This document shows, piece after piece, positions 1 to 5,606 of a stretch of 9,853 nucleotides of DNA. Numbering within the stretch: position 1 is the first letter of the stretch; the number at the start of each line of letters is the position of its first letter. A model generated the notes under the pieces. The model had not been told where the DNA came from and made no database searches. It worked only from the letters and a program-made list of their open reading frames with translations. The translations under genes and the position numbers were made by a program. Origin of the DNA: an uncultured Clostridium sp. (GTDB lineage Bacteria > Bacillota > Clostridia > TANB77 > CAG-508); assembly GCA_900551615.1 (NCBI GenBank), contig URWN01000048.1, positions 1 to 9,853 on the forward strand, in the 5' to 3' direction.

Positions 1-30
1 AAGAAAGACAAGAAGGAGGATTTGTCATGA
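1..30 (+). CDS. C-terminal tail of the upstream gene, probably secY (partial)
   Basis: Read from base 1, the frame gives a short lysine-rich tail (KKDKKEDLS) ending at TGA 28-30. That stop overlaps the adk ATG as ATGA, the usual sign of translational coupling. In Firmicutes the gene before adk is normally secY, and SecY proteins often end in a basic cytoplasmic tail. Only nine codons are visible, so the identity rests on position alone. Confidence 0.35.
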   Translation, partial: KKDKKEDLS

Positions 31-689
31 AAATTATTATGTTAGGAGCTCCAGGAACAGGAAAAGGAACTGTTGCCGGATTATTACAAGAAAAACTTGG
101 AATTAAACAAGTATCAACAGGAGATATATTCAGAAAAAATATAAAAGAACAAACTGAATTAGGAAAATTAGCAGAACAATATATATCAAAAGGACAATTA
201 GTACCAGATGATGTTACAATAAAAATAGTAGAAGATAGACTAAATGAAGCAGATGTTCAAAAAGGAATAATATTAGATGGATTTCCAAGAACAGTAAAAC
301 AAGCAGAAGTACTAGATAAAATATTAACAAAAAAGGGTAAAAAAGTTGATAAAGTAATAAATTTAACAACACCAGAAGAAGAAATAATAGAAAGAATAGT
401 AAATAGAAGAGTATGTTCAAATCAAGAATGTAAAGCTGTTTACAATATAGTTTTAAATCCACCAAAAGTAGAAGGAATATGCGATAAATGTGGTTCAGAA
501 TTAGTTACAAGAAAAGATGACACAGAAGAAACAGTAAAAGCAAGATTAAAAAGTTATTTTGAACAAACAAGTCCATTAGTAGATTATTATGAAAAACAAG
601 GAAATTTAGAGACAGAAATAGTTAGTAAAACAGTTAATAAGTTAGGAAAAGATGTAGCAGAAGAAATTGCTAAAGAAATGAGACAATAG
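27..689 (+). CDS. adk: Adenylate kinase, zinc-type LID
   Basis: Converts ATP + AMP to two ADP in the cytoplasm, keeping adenylate pools balanced. The 220-residue protein has the normal length of the long, LID-bearing form. The P-loop GAPGTGKGT is at residues 7-15, the AMP-site motif DGFPRT at 84-89, and the LID-closing RKDDTEETVKARL stretch at about 162-174. The LID carries four cysteines (C130, C135, C152, C155), so it should bind structural zinc, as is common in Gram-positives. ATG 27 follows AAGGAGG (13-19) at 7 nt. The frame stays open upstream to the window edge, but this start fits both the site and the family. The last codons (MRQ, stop TAG) lie inside a dispersed palindromic repeat shared with the end of recD2. 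Confidence 0.97.
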   Translation: MKIIMLGAPGTGKGTVAGLLQEKLGIKQVSTGDIFRKNIKEQTELGKLAEQYISKGQLVPDDVTIKIVEDRLNEADVQKGIILDGFPRTVKQAEVLDKILTKKGKKVDKVINLTTPEEEIIERIVNRRVCSNQECKAVYNIVLNPPKVEGICDKCGSELVTRKDDTEETVKARLKSYFEQTSPLVDYYEKQGNLETEIVSKTVNKLGKDVAEEIAKEMRQ

Positions 690-713
690 GGACACACAAA
701 AAATGTCTCATTT
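676..713 (+). repeat. Dispersed palindromic repeat, copy A, overlapping the adk 3' end
   Basis: Perfect 10-bp inverted repeat: AAATGAGACA at 676-685 and TGTCTCATTT at 704-713, around an 18-nt loop with an ATAGGGACACAC core. The same arms recur at 9492-9529. The left arm codes for the last residues of adk and the loop supplies its TAG stop. No T-run follows the right arm, so a simple intrinsic terminator is unlikely. Transcribed, it would form a stem-loop at the adk mRNA end. Confidence 0.8.
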
Positions 714-716
714 AAA

Positions 717-733
717 TGTCGAAAAATGTCAAA
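717..733 (+). promoter_or_regulatory. Tandem Spo0A-box-like heptamers upstream of map
   Basis: TGTCGAA (717-723) and TGTCAAA (727-733) are directly repeated, 10 bp start to start. The first matches the Spo0A box consensus TGTCGAA exactly and the second differs at one base. The 3-bp gap equals the tandem 0A-box layout known at the B. subtilis abrB promoter. The second box abuts the predicted -35 of the map promoter. The arrangement recurs at 9543-9559. Binding by Spo0A is inferred, not shown. Confidence 0.5.
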
Positions 734-762
734 TTGAAAATATTGTAAAAATAAAATATTAT
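734..762 (+). promoter_or_regulatory. Sigma-A promoter for map
   Basis: TTGAAA (734-739), a 17-bp spacer and TATTAT (757-762), each hexamer one base from consensus. Transcription would start near 769, essentially at the ribosome binding site AAAGGAG (765-771), giving a very short or nearly absent leader. This weakens the case somewhat. The position directly after the tandem 0A-like boxes supports a regulated start. Confidence 0.45.
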
Positions 763-781
763 AAAAAGGAGACGACCTAAA

Positions 782-1558
782 TTGGTAACAATAAAATCAA
801 AAAGAGAAATTGAATTAATGAGAGAAGCAGGAAGAGTTGTAGCAATTGTATATGATGAGTTAGAAAAACATATTAAACCAGGAATAACAACATTAGAATT
901 AGATGAGATTGCAGAACAAACTATGAGAAAATTAGGAGCAGAACCCGCAGAAAAAGGGTATGACCCAGGAATAAAAGGAGTTCCTAAATTTCCTGCATCA
1001 ATATGTGTATCAATAAATGACGAAGTTATCCATGGAATTCCATCAAAATACAGAAAACTAAAAGAGGGAGACATTGTAAGTATAGACACTGTTGCATTAA
1101 AAAATGGATATAATGGAGATGCTGCAAGAACATTTATTGTAGGAAAAACAAATAAAGAAAATCAAAGACTAGTAGATGTTACAAAACAAGCTTTTTTTGA
1201 AGGAATAAAATATGCAAAAAAAGGAAATAGACTAGGAGATATATGCCATGCAATAGGAGAATATGTTCATTCTCAAGGCTATTCAGTAGTAAGAGAATTC
1301 CAAGGACATGGAATTGGAAGAGAAATGCACGAAGATCCAGGAATTCCAAACTATGGAAAAGCAGGAAGAGGAATAAGACTTGAACCTGGTATGACTCTAG
1401 CAATTGAACCAATGGTAATACAAGGAAAACCTAATATTTTAGAACTAGATGATGGTTGGACTATTATAACTGAAGATGGAAGTATGGCAGCACATTATGA
1501 AAATACAATTTTAATTACAGAAAAAGAGCCAGAAATATTGACAATACTAAAAAATTAA
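782..1558 (+). CDS. map: Methionine aminopeptidase, type I
   Basis: Removes the initiator methionine from nascent proteins after deformylation, in the cytoplasm at the ribosome exit. At 258 residues it is close to the usual type Ia length, with no N-terminal extension. The five dinuclear metal ligands are all present: D102, D113, H176 (in GHGIG), E209 (in AIEPM) and E240 (in HYENT). The catalytic histidines correspond to H84 and H183. The start is TTG at 782, with AAAGGAG (765-771) 10 nt upstream, and the protein begins MVTIKSKREIELMREAG, aligned with other family members. The gene sits between adk and infA as in most Firmicutes. The KOW-domain gene often found between map and infA in Clostridia is absent. 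A consensus promoter lies inside its 3' end. Confidence 0.97.
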   Translation: MVTIKSKREIELMREAGRVVAIVYDELEKHIKPGITTLELDEIAEQTMRKLGAEPAEKGYDPGIKGVPKFPASICVSINDEVIHGIPSKYRKLKEGDIVSIDTVALKNGYNGDAARTFIVGKTNKENQRLVDVTKQAFFEGIKYAKKGNRLGDICHAIGEYVHSQGYSVVREFQGHGIGREMHEDPGIPNYGKAGRGIRLEPGMTLAIEPMVIQGKPNILELDDGWTIITEDGSMAAHYENTILITEKEPEILTILKN

Positions 1559-1566
1559 TGTATAAT
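1538..1566 (+). promoter_or_regulatory. Perfect-consensus sigma-A promoter inside the map 3' end, for infA and downstream genes
   Basis: TTGACA (1538-1543), a 17-bp spacer and TATAAT (1561-1566). Both hexamers and the spacing are the exact consensus. The -35 lies in the last map codons and the -10 starts two bases after the map stop. The start would be near 1573, giving a leader of about 97 nt before infA. This should allow the infA-rpmJ-alpha operon part to be transcribed independently of secY-adk-map. Confidence 0.75.
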
Positions 1567-1669
1567 GTAATAGTTATTATATCAAAATGGAAAATTATGA
1601 AAATAAATTTGCAAAAAAATAAAAAAAGACCATTAATAATAATAGATTGCTCTTATAGGAGGGGATATT

Positions 1670-1888
1670 TTGGCAAAGGAAGATGTTATAGAAGTAGAAG
1701 GAACAGTAGTAGAATCACTACCAAATACAAATTTTAAAGTTGAACTTGAAAATGGACATCAAATTTTAGCTCATATTTCAGGAAAACTTAGAATGAATTA
1801 TATTAAAATTCTACCAGGTGACAAAGTTAAAGTAGAACTTTCACCATATGACCTAACTAAGGGTCGTATTACTTGGAGAGCAAAATAA
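1670..1888 (+). CDS. infA: Translation initiation factor IF-1
   Basis: Small OB-fold protein that binds the ribosomal A site during initiation and works with IF-2 and IF-3. The 72-residue length is exactly that of the family. Hallmarks are the N-terminal AKEDVIEVEGTVVE, the central NGHQILAHISGKLRMNYI, and the C-terminal GDKVKVELSPYDLTKGRITWR. The start is TTG at 1670 with AGGAGG (1657-1662) 7 nt upstream. No ATG fits the N-terminus, so the TTG start is well supported. It lies just below a perfect sigma-A promoter and 62 nt before rpmJ, with which it is almost certainly co-transcribed. Confidence 0.97.
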   Translation: MAKEDVIEVEGTVVESLPNTNFKVELENGHQILAHISGKLRMNYIKILPGDKVKVELSPYDLTKGRITWRAK

Positions 1889-1950
1889 AGTAAAAAAATT
1901 AACCCAAATATATAAAACCTAAAAGGTAAAAAATAGGAGGTGCAAAAAAC

Positions 1951-2064
1951 ATGAAAGTAAGACCATCAGTAAAAAAAATATGTGACAAATGCAAAGTAAT
2001 TAAAAGAAAAGGTGTAATTAGAGTTATCTGTGAAAACCCTAAACACAAACAAAGACAAGGATAA
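1951..2064 (+). CDS. rpmJ: Ribosomal protein L36, zinc-binding form
   Basis: A 37-codon gene in the standard infA-rpmJ-rpsM position. The protein begins MKVRPSVKKICDKCKVIKRK and ends ENPKHKQRQG, the typical L36 sequence. The zinc-ribbon ligands C11, C14, C27 and H32 are intact, so this is the zinc-dependent paralogue. L36 sits in the large subunit near the 23S rRNA and acts late in assembly. AGGAGGTG (1935-1942) is 8 nt before the ATG. A 215-nt spacer with strong RNA structure separates it from rpsM. Confidence 0.97.
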   Translation: MKVRPSVKKICDKCKVIKRKGVIRVICENPKHKQRQG

Positions 2065-2074
2065 AACAGTTTAT

Positions 2075-2238
2075 AACACAAATAGGTAGCGGCTGTAAAT
2101 ATGTATTTATAAAATATGTATTAACATATCGATTTGTGTTTATATATATGTCTTGAAGATATCTAAAGACCCAAGAGCATGGGTGCATTTCACCTTTAGA
2201 AAAAATAAAGACACCGCAACAATATGTTGAAAAACATA
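2075..2238 (+). ncRNA. Candidate structured leader of the alpha operon (pseudoknot model), upstream of rpsM
   Basis: The 215-nt spacer before rpsM holds mutually compatible helices. Stem A pairs AACACAAAT (2075-2083) with ATTTGTGTT (2132-2140). Stem B pairs 2086-2096 with 2211-2220 (GCGG with CCGC at its core, one mismatch and one bulged C). Stem C is 2114-2119/2124-2129. Stem D is TCTAAAG (2162-2168) with CTTTAGA (2194-2200), stacked on ACCCA/TGGGT (2169-2173/2180-2184). Stem F is TATGTT-GAAA-AACATA (2223-2238), with a GNRA loop. A and B interleave, so together they make a pseudoknot. The few G/C-rich patches of the spacer fall in stems B and D/E. E. coli S4 represses its alpha operon through an rpsM leader pseudoknot, so the location suggests a similar role. 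Folding was done by eye. Confidence 0.5.
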
Positions 2239-2279
2239 AACATATAATTTTATAAAAAAATTTGGAGGTGCAAAATAAT

Positions 2280-2648
2280 ATGGCTCGTATAGCAGGAGTA
2301 GATCTACCTAAAGAAAAAAGAGTAGAAATAGGACTTACATATATTTATGGAATAGGATTAACAAGCTCTCAAAAAATTCTAGCAAAAGCTGGTATAAACC
2401 CAGACACTAGAGTAAAAGACTTAACTGATGATGAAGTTAATAGCATAAGAAAAGTTATTGATGAATCATATACAGTTGAAGGTGATTTAAGAAGAGAAGT
2501 TGCTTTAAACATAAAAAGACTTACAGAAATTGGATGCTACAGAGGATTAAGACATAGAAGAGGTTTACCTGTAAGAGGACAAAGAACAAAAACTAATGCT
2601 AGAACAAGAAAAGGTCCTAGAAAGTTAGTTAGTAAAAGCAAAAAATAA
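2280..2648 (+). CDS. rpsM: Ribosomal protein S13
   Basis: Small-subunit head protein that contacts 16S rRNA, S19, the P-site tRNA and the bridge to the large subunit. The 122-residue protein has the N-terminal helix-two-turn-helix region (MARIAGVDLPKEKRVEIGLTY) and the basic C-terminal tail YRGLRHRRGLPVRGQ...KTNARTRKGPRK at about 87-115. The start is ATG 2280, with GGAGGTG (2264-2270) 9 nt before it. A TTG at 2262 in the same frame would put the ribosome binding site inside the gene and is rejected. It is the first gene of the alpha operon, with a long structured leader upstream and a long hairpin starting two bases after its stop. Confidence 0.97.
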   Translation: MARIAGVDLPKEKRVEIGLTYIYGIGLTSSQKILAKAGINPDTRVKDLTDDEVNSIRKVIDESYTVEGDLRREVALNIKRLTEIGCYRGLRHRRGLPVRGQRTKTNARTRKGPRKLVSKSKK

Positions 2649-2649
2649 T

Positions 2650-2785
2650 AAAAATCGATTAAAATCATCAATTTGCACATTTTCAACATTTATTACAAAT
2701 CTCGGCATACAAACGTATAACCTCGCCTTGTAATAAATATCAAAAATGCATATCTTAATAATTTTAATCAATTTTTGCGAGATTT
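2650..2785 (+). other. Long imperfect hairpin with a competing helix in the rpsM-rpsK spacer
   Basis: The 180-nt spacer folds on itself. The outer arm 2650-2665 pairs with 2761-2776 (15 of 16 pairs). The middle pairs TGCA and TTTT (2674-2683, two bases bulged) with 2743-2750. The inner helix ATTTATTACAA (2688-2698) pairs perfectly with TTGTAATAAAT (2728-2738), and the apex can form GGC/GCC and ATAC/GTAT. CGAGATTT (2778-2785) also matches AAATCTCG (2697-2704) perfectly, giving an alternative or pseudoknotted helix. It could be an RNA switch controlling rpsK onward, a processing site, or a MITE-like palindromic insertion. There is no T-run of terminator type. Confidence 0.5.
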
Positions 2786-2828
2786 AAATATAAAACCTTA
2801 TTATCAATGAAGGAGGGAATTTTAGAAA

Positions 2829-3227
2829 ATGGCTAATAATAAAACAACAAGAAAACCAGTTGCTAGAAGAAATAGAAAAAACATCGAAAAAGGTGCAGCA
2901 CATATTCATTCTAGTTTTAATAATACAATAGTAACAATAACAGATACACAAGGAAATGCAATTTCTTGGGGAAGTGCTGGAGAATTAGGATTCAAAGGTT
3001 CAAGAAAAAGTACACCATTCGCTGCAGGACAAGTTGCTGAAACAGCAGCAAAAGCAGCTATGGAACATGGATTAAAAACAGTAGAAGTATTTGTTAAAGG
3101 ACCAGGAGCTGGAAGAGAAGCAGCTATAAGAGCACTTCAAACAGCAGGTTTAGAAATAAGTGCAATTAAAGACGTAACACCAATACCACATAATGGATGT
3201 AGACCACCAAAAAGAAGAAGAGTATAA
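2829..3227 (+). CDS. rpsK: Ribosomal protein S11
   Basis: Platform protein of the 30S subunit, close to the mRNA exit and the anti-Shine-Dalgarno region. The 132-residue length is usual. Conserved blocks are AHIHSSFNNTIVTITD (24-39), GFKGSRKSTPFAA (54-66), VKGPGAGRE (89-97) and the C-terminal PHNGCRPPKRRRV (120-132), a strong family signature. ATG 2829 is preceded by AAGGAGGG (2810-2817) at about 11 nt, slightly longer than at neighbouring genes. It is separated from rpsM by a structured 180-nt spacer, unusual because these genes are normally nearly contiguous, and from rpsD by only 19 nt. Confidence 0.97.
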   Translation: MANNKTTRKPVARRNRKNIEKGAAHIHSSFNNTIVTITDTQGNAISWGSAGELGFKGSRKSTPFAAGQVAETAAKAAMEHGLKTVEVFVKGPGAGREAAIRALQTAGLEISAIKDVTPIPHNGCRPPKRRRV

Positions 3228-3246
3228 GAGAAGGGAGTAAATAATA

Positions 3247-3873
3247 ATGGCAAGATATAAAGACGAACAATGTCGTATATGCCGTAGAGAAGGACAAAAA
3301 TTGTTCTTAAAAGGTGCTAGATGCTACTCAGATAAATGTAGTATATCTAGAAGAAATTATGCACCAGGTCAACATGGACAAAAAAGAGCAAAACTTTCTG
3401 AATACGGTACACAATTAAGAGAAAAACAAAAAACAAAAGCATATTATGGAGTTGGAGAAAAACAATTCAGAAAATATTTTGAAATGGCTTCAAATAAAAA
3501 AGGTGTAACAGGTGAAAATTTATTACAAATTTTAGAAAGCAGATTAGATAATGTTGTATACAGATTAGGATTTGGAACATCTAGAGCTCAAGCAAGACAA
3601 TTTGTAAACCATGGACAATTCGAAGTAAATGGTAAAAGAGTTGATATTCCATCATACTTAGTAAAAGCAGGAGATGTAATCACTGTTAGAGAAAGCAAAA
3701 AAGACAATGGAACATTAAAAGTTAATATTGAAGAAAATTCAGCTAGACCAGTTCCAGCTTGGTTAGAAAGAGATAACGAAAAATTAAGTGGTAAAGTAGT
3801 TAGATTATCAGCTAGAGAAGACATCGATCTTCCAATAGAAGAACATTTAATAGTAGAGCTTTACTCAAAATAA
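3247..3873 (+). CDS. rpsD: Ribosomal protein S4, zinc-binding form
   Basis: Primary 16S rRNA binder that nucleates 30S body assembly and helps form the mRNA entry helicase site. In several bacteria it also represses its own operon. The 208-residue protein has an N-terminal four-cysteine knuckle (C9, C12, C26, C31), so it is the zinc-containing form, followed by YAPGQHGQ (38-45). The S4 RNA-binding domain spans about 97-160 (ESRLDNVVYRLGFG...ARQFVNHGQFEVNG). AAGGGAG (3231-3237) lies 9 nt before the ATG. In B. subtilis rpsD stands alone elsewhere in the genome. Here it is within the alpha operon, which makes feedback on the rpsM leader conceivable. Confidence 0.97.
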   Translation: MARYKDEQCRICRREGQKLFLKGARCYSDKCSISRRNYAPGQHGQKRAKLSEYGTQLREKQKTKAYYGVGEKQFRKYFEMASNKKGVTGENLLQILESRLDNVVYRLGFGTSRAQARQFVNHGQFEVNGKRVDIPSYLVKAGDVITVRESKKDNGTLKVNIEENSARPVPAWLERDNEKLSGKVVRLSAREDIDLPIEEHLIVELYSK

Positions 3874-3874
3874 T

Positions 3875-3969
3875 AGTTTTTGACAGTAAGTGTAAAGGTT
3901 TAGTCAAAACTTTAAAGTTTTACTTAAAAAACTTAAAAAAGTTTTTAAGGAGTTTGAGATTAGTCTCAA
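3875..3969 (+). other. Hairpin string in the rpsD-rpoA spacer
   Basis: Three stem regions fill the 110-nt gap. 3875-3884 pairs with 3903-3911 (AGTTTTTGAC with GTCAAAACT, one bulge). It competes with the perfect 16-bp palindrome AAAACTTTAAAGTTTT (3906-3921). 3923-3934 pairs with 3939-3949 around an AAAA loop. TTGAGA-TTAG-TCTCAA (3954-3969) ends 3 nt before the rpoA ribosome binding site AGGAGGT (3973-3979). No T-run follows any stem. They could tune rpoA translation or mRNA processing; the role is inferred. Confidence 0.4.
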
Positions 3970-3983
3970 TTTAGGAGGTAAAA

Positions 3984-4931
3984 ATGATAGAATTTGAAAA
4001 GCCAAATATTGAATGTCTAGAAATTGATGAAACAAATAATTATGCAAAATTTGTATGTGAACCATTAGAAAGAGGATATGGTGTAACAATAGGTAATTCT
4101 TTAAGAAGAATATTACTTTCATCACTTCCAGGATGCGCAATAACAAGCGTAAAAATTGAAGGTGTATTACATGAATTCTCAACAATACCAAATGTTGTAG
4201 AAGATGTACCAGAAGTAATAGTAAACTTAAAAAATGTTAGATTAAAATTCGATGGAAACGAAGAAAAAACATTAAGAATTAACTTCAAAGGAGAAGGAGA
4301 AGTTACTGCAGCAGATATAGAATCAGATGGAACAGTAGAAGTATTAAATCCGGACTTACATATAGCAACAGTTTCAGAAGGTGGAAGCCTTGTAATGGAA
4401 TTAACTGCTGATAGAGGAAGAGGATATAATTCATCTGAAAAAAATAAAAAACCAAATCAAGATATCTCTGTACTTCCAATAGATTCAATCTATACACCTG
4501 TTAAAAAAGTAAATTATCATGTTGAAAACACTAGAGTTGGTCAAATGGTAGATTATGACAAATTAACAATAGAAGTATGGACAGATGGTAGCTTAAAAGC
4601 ACATGAAGCTTTAAGCTTAGCTGCAAAAGTAATGACAGGACATTTAGAATTATTTATAGATTTATCAGAAACAACTAAAAATACACAAGTTATGGTTGAA
4701 AAAGAGGAATCTAAGAAAGAAAAAGTTCTTGAAATGTCAATTGAAGAATTAGAATTATCAGTTAGATCATATAATTGTTTAAAAAGAGCAAATATATCTA
4801 CAGTTGAAGACTTAATAAGCAAATCTGAATCAGAAATGATGAAAGTTAGAAACTTAGGTAAAAAATCTTTTGATGAAGTAACTGCAAAATTACATTCATT
4901 AGGATTAGACTTTGCACAAGAAGAAGAATAG
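3984..4931 (+). CDS. rpoA: DNA-directed RNA polymerase subunit alpha
   Basis: The alpha dimer is the scaffold for RNA polymerase assembly, and its C-terminal domain binds UP elements and activators. The 315-residue protein has the N-terminal domain (about 1-230) with the conserved LERGYGVTIGNSLRRILLSSLPG stretch around 28-50. A short, charged linker rich in E and K (238-248) follows, then the C-terminal domain (249-310). In the latter, R261 in LSVRSYNCLKRANI corresponds to the DNA-contacting R265 of E. coli, and RNLGKKS (289-295) forms the second DNA-contact loop. AGGAGG (3973-3978) is only 5 nt from the ATG, but the start aligns with the family. The gene is in its standard place between rpsD and rplQ. 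Confidence 0.98.
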   Translation: MIEFEKPNIECLEIDETNNYAKFVCEPLERGYGVTIGNSLRRILLSSLPGCAITSVKIEGVLHEFSTIPNVVEDVPEVIVNLKNVRLKFDGNEEKTLRINFKGEGEVTAADIESDGTVEVLNPDLHIATVSEGGSLVMELTADRGRGYNSSEKNKKPNQDISVLPIDSIYTPVKKVNYHVENTRVGQMVDYDKLTIEVWTDGSLKAHEALSLAAKVMTGHLELFIDLSETTKNTQVMVEKEESKKEKVLEMSIEELELSVRSYNCLKRANISTVEDLISKSESEMMKVRNLGKKSFDEVTAKLHSLGLDFAQEEE

Positions 4932-4963
4932 GATATTTAAATTTTTGAAGGAGGGAAAAACAA

Positions 4964-5491
4964 GTGGCAACAAATAGAAAATTAGGTAGAACAACAGACA
5001 TTAGAATGGCAATGTTAAGAAACCTAACAACTGATTTATTAGTATATGGAAAAGTTGAAACTACATTACCAAGAGCTAAAGAAGTAAAATCAATAGTTGA
5101 TAGTTTAATATCACTTGCTATAAAAGAAAAAGACAATTTTGAAGAAGTAGATGTAAAAGTTGTTAAAGCTAAATTAGATTCTAAAGGTAATAAAGTTACA
5201 GAATTAGTAAAAAGCAAAAATGGTAAAGAGTTCTTAAAAGTAGTAAAAGAAGAAACTACTGAAAAAAGACAAAAAGACATGCCATCTAGATTAAATGCTA
5301 GAAGAAAAATAATGAGAAAAGTTAATAAAGTAAAAGATGCAGAAGGTAATAATATTGATGTACCAGCAAAATTATTCAACGAAATAGCACCTAAATATGC
5401 AGGTAAAAACGTTGGAGGATATACAAGAATTGTTAAAGCTGGACCAAGAAGAGGAGATTCAGCAGAAGTTGCTATATTACAATTAGTATAA
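4964..5491 (+). CDS. rplQ: Ribosomal protein L17 with a central insertion
   Basis: Large-subunit protein near the peptide exit tunnel rim. The N-terminal RKLGRTTDIRMAMLRNLTTDL and the C-terminal GGYTRIVKAGPRRGD (151-165) and AILQLV are classic L17. At 175 residues it is about 55 longer than B. subtilis or E. coli L17. The extra part is a charged, lysine- and glutamate-rich segment around 57-105, between the helical core (VDSLISLAIKEKD) and the conserved SRLNARR block. Similar long L17 forms occur in some Clostridia, so this is probably a lineage trait, not an error. The start is GTG at 4964 with AAGGAGG (4947-4953) 10 nt upstream. It is the last gene of the operon, followed by a terminator. 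Confidence 0.96.
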   Translation: MATNRKLGRTTDIRMAMLRNLTTDLLVYGKVETTLPRAKEVKSIVDSLISLAIKEKDNFEEVDVKVVKAKLDSKGNKVTELVKSKNGKEFLKVVKEETTEKRQKDMPSRLNARRKIMRKVNKVKDAEGNNIDVPAKLFNEIAPKYAGKNVGGYTRIVKAGPRRGDSAEVAILQLV

Positions 5492-5497
5492 TAAAAA

Positions 5498-5554
5498 ATG
5501 TCCTTTTGGTAATGAGTCTAAGAAAGATATCATAACCAAAAAGGATATTTTTTT
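5498..5554 (+). terminator. Intrinsic terminator closing the alpha operon
   Basis: ATGTCCTTTTGGT (5498-5510) pairs with ACCAAAAAGGATAT (5535-5548) with one bulged A and one G-U pair. A further four pairs (5512-5515 with 5530-5533) extend it inward to a 14-nt loop. Seven T residues (5548-5554) follow. An A-run at 5493-5498 would give a T-run on the other strand, so it may work in both directions. It starts 7 nt after the rplQ stop. Confidence 0.9.
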
Positions 5555-5606
5555 ATAGTATGTAGAATTTTTTAAATATAAAATTTAAAAATAAGGAAAA
5601 TAAAAT

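Noticed and set aside
214..465. Leucine- and phenylalanine-rich open frames on the minus strand (also at 1179-1412, 3904-4191, 4846-5379, 6262-6498)
   Set aside because: They lie opposite well-identified genes, show only the low-complexity composition expected from the complement of AT-rich coding DNA, and lack ribosome binding sites and family features.
676..713. Palindrome after adk as an intrinsic terminator
   Set aside because: The stem is AT-rich, the loop is 18 nt and no T-run follows; it recurs elsewhere as a dispersed repeat.
2227..2256. Possible promoter TTGAAA-N18-TATAAA before rpsM
   Set aside because: Transcription would begin at or inside the ribosome binding site, and the TTGAAA is part of the GNRA-capped hairpin.
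2262..2279. Upstream TTG start for rpsM adding six residues
   Set aside because: It would bury the GGAGGTG site inside the gene; S13 proteins begin MARIAG, matching ATG 2280.
3880..3885. TTGACA as a -35 before rpoA
   Set aside because: No -10-like hexamer lies 16-18 bp downstream; the bases are better explained as one arm of a hairpin.
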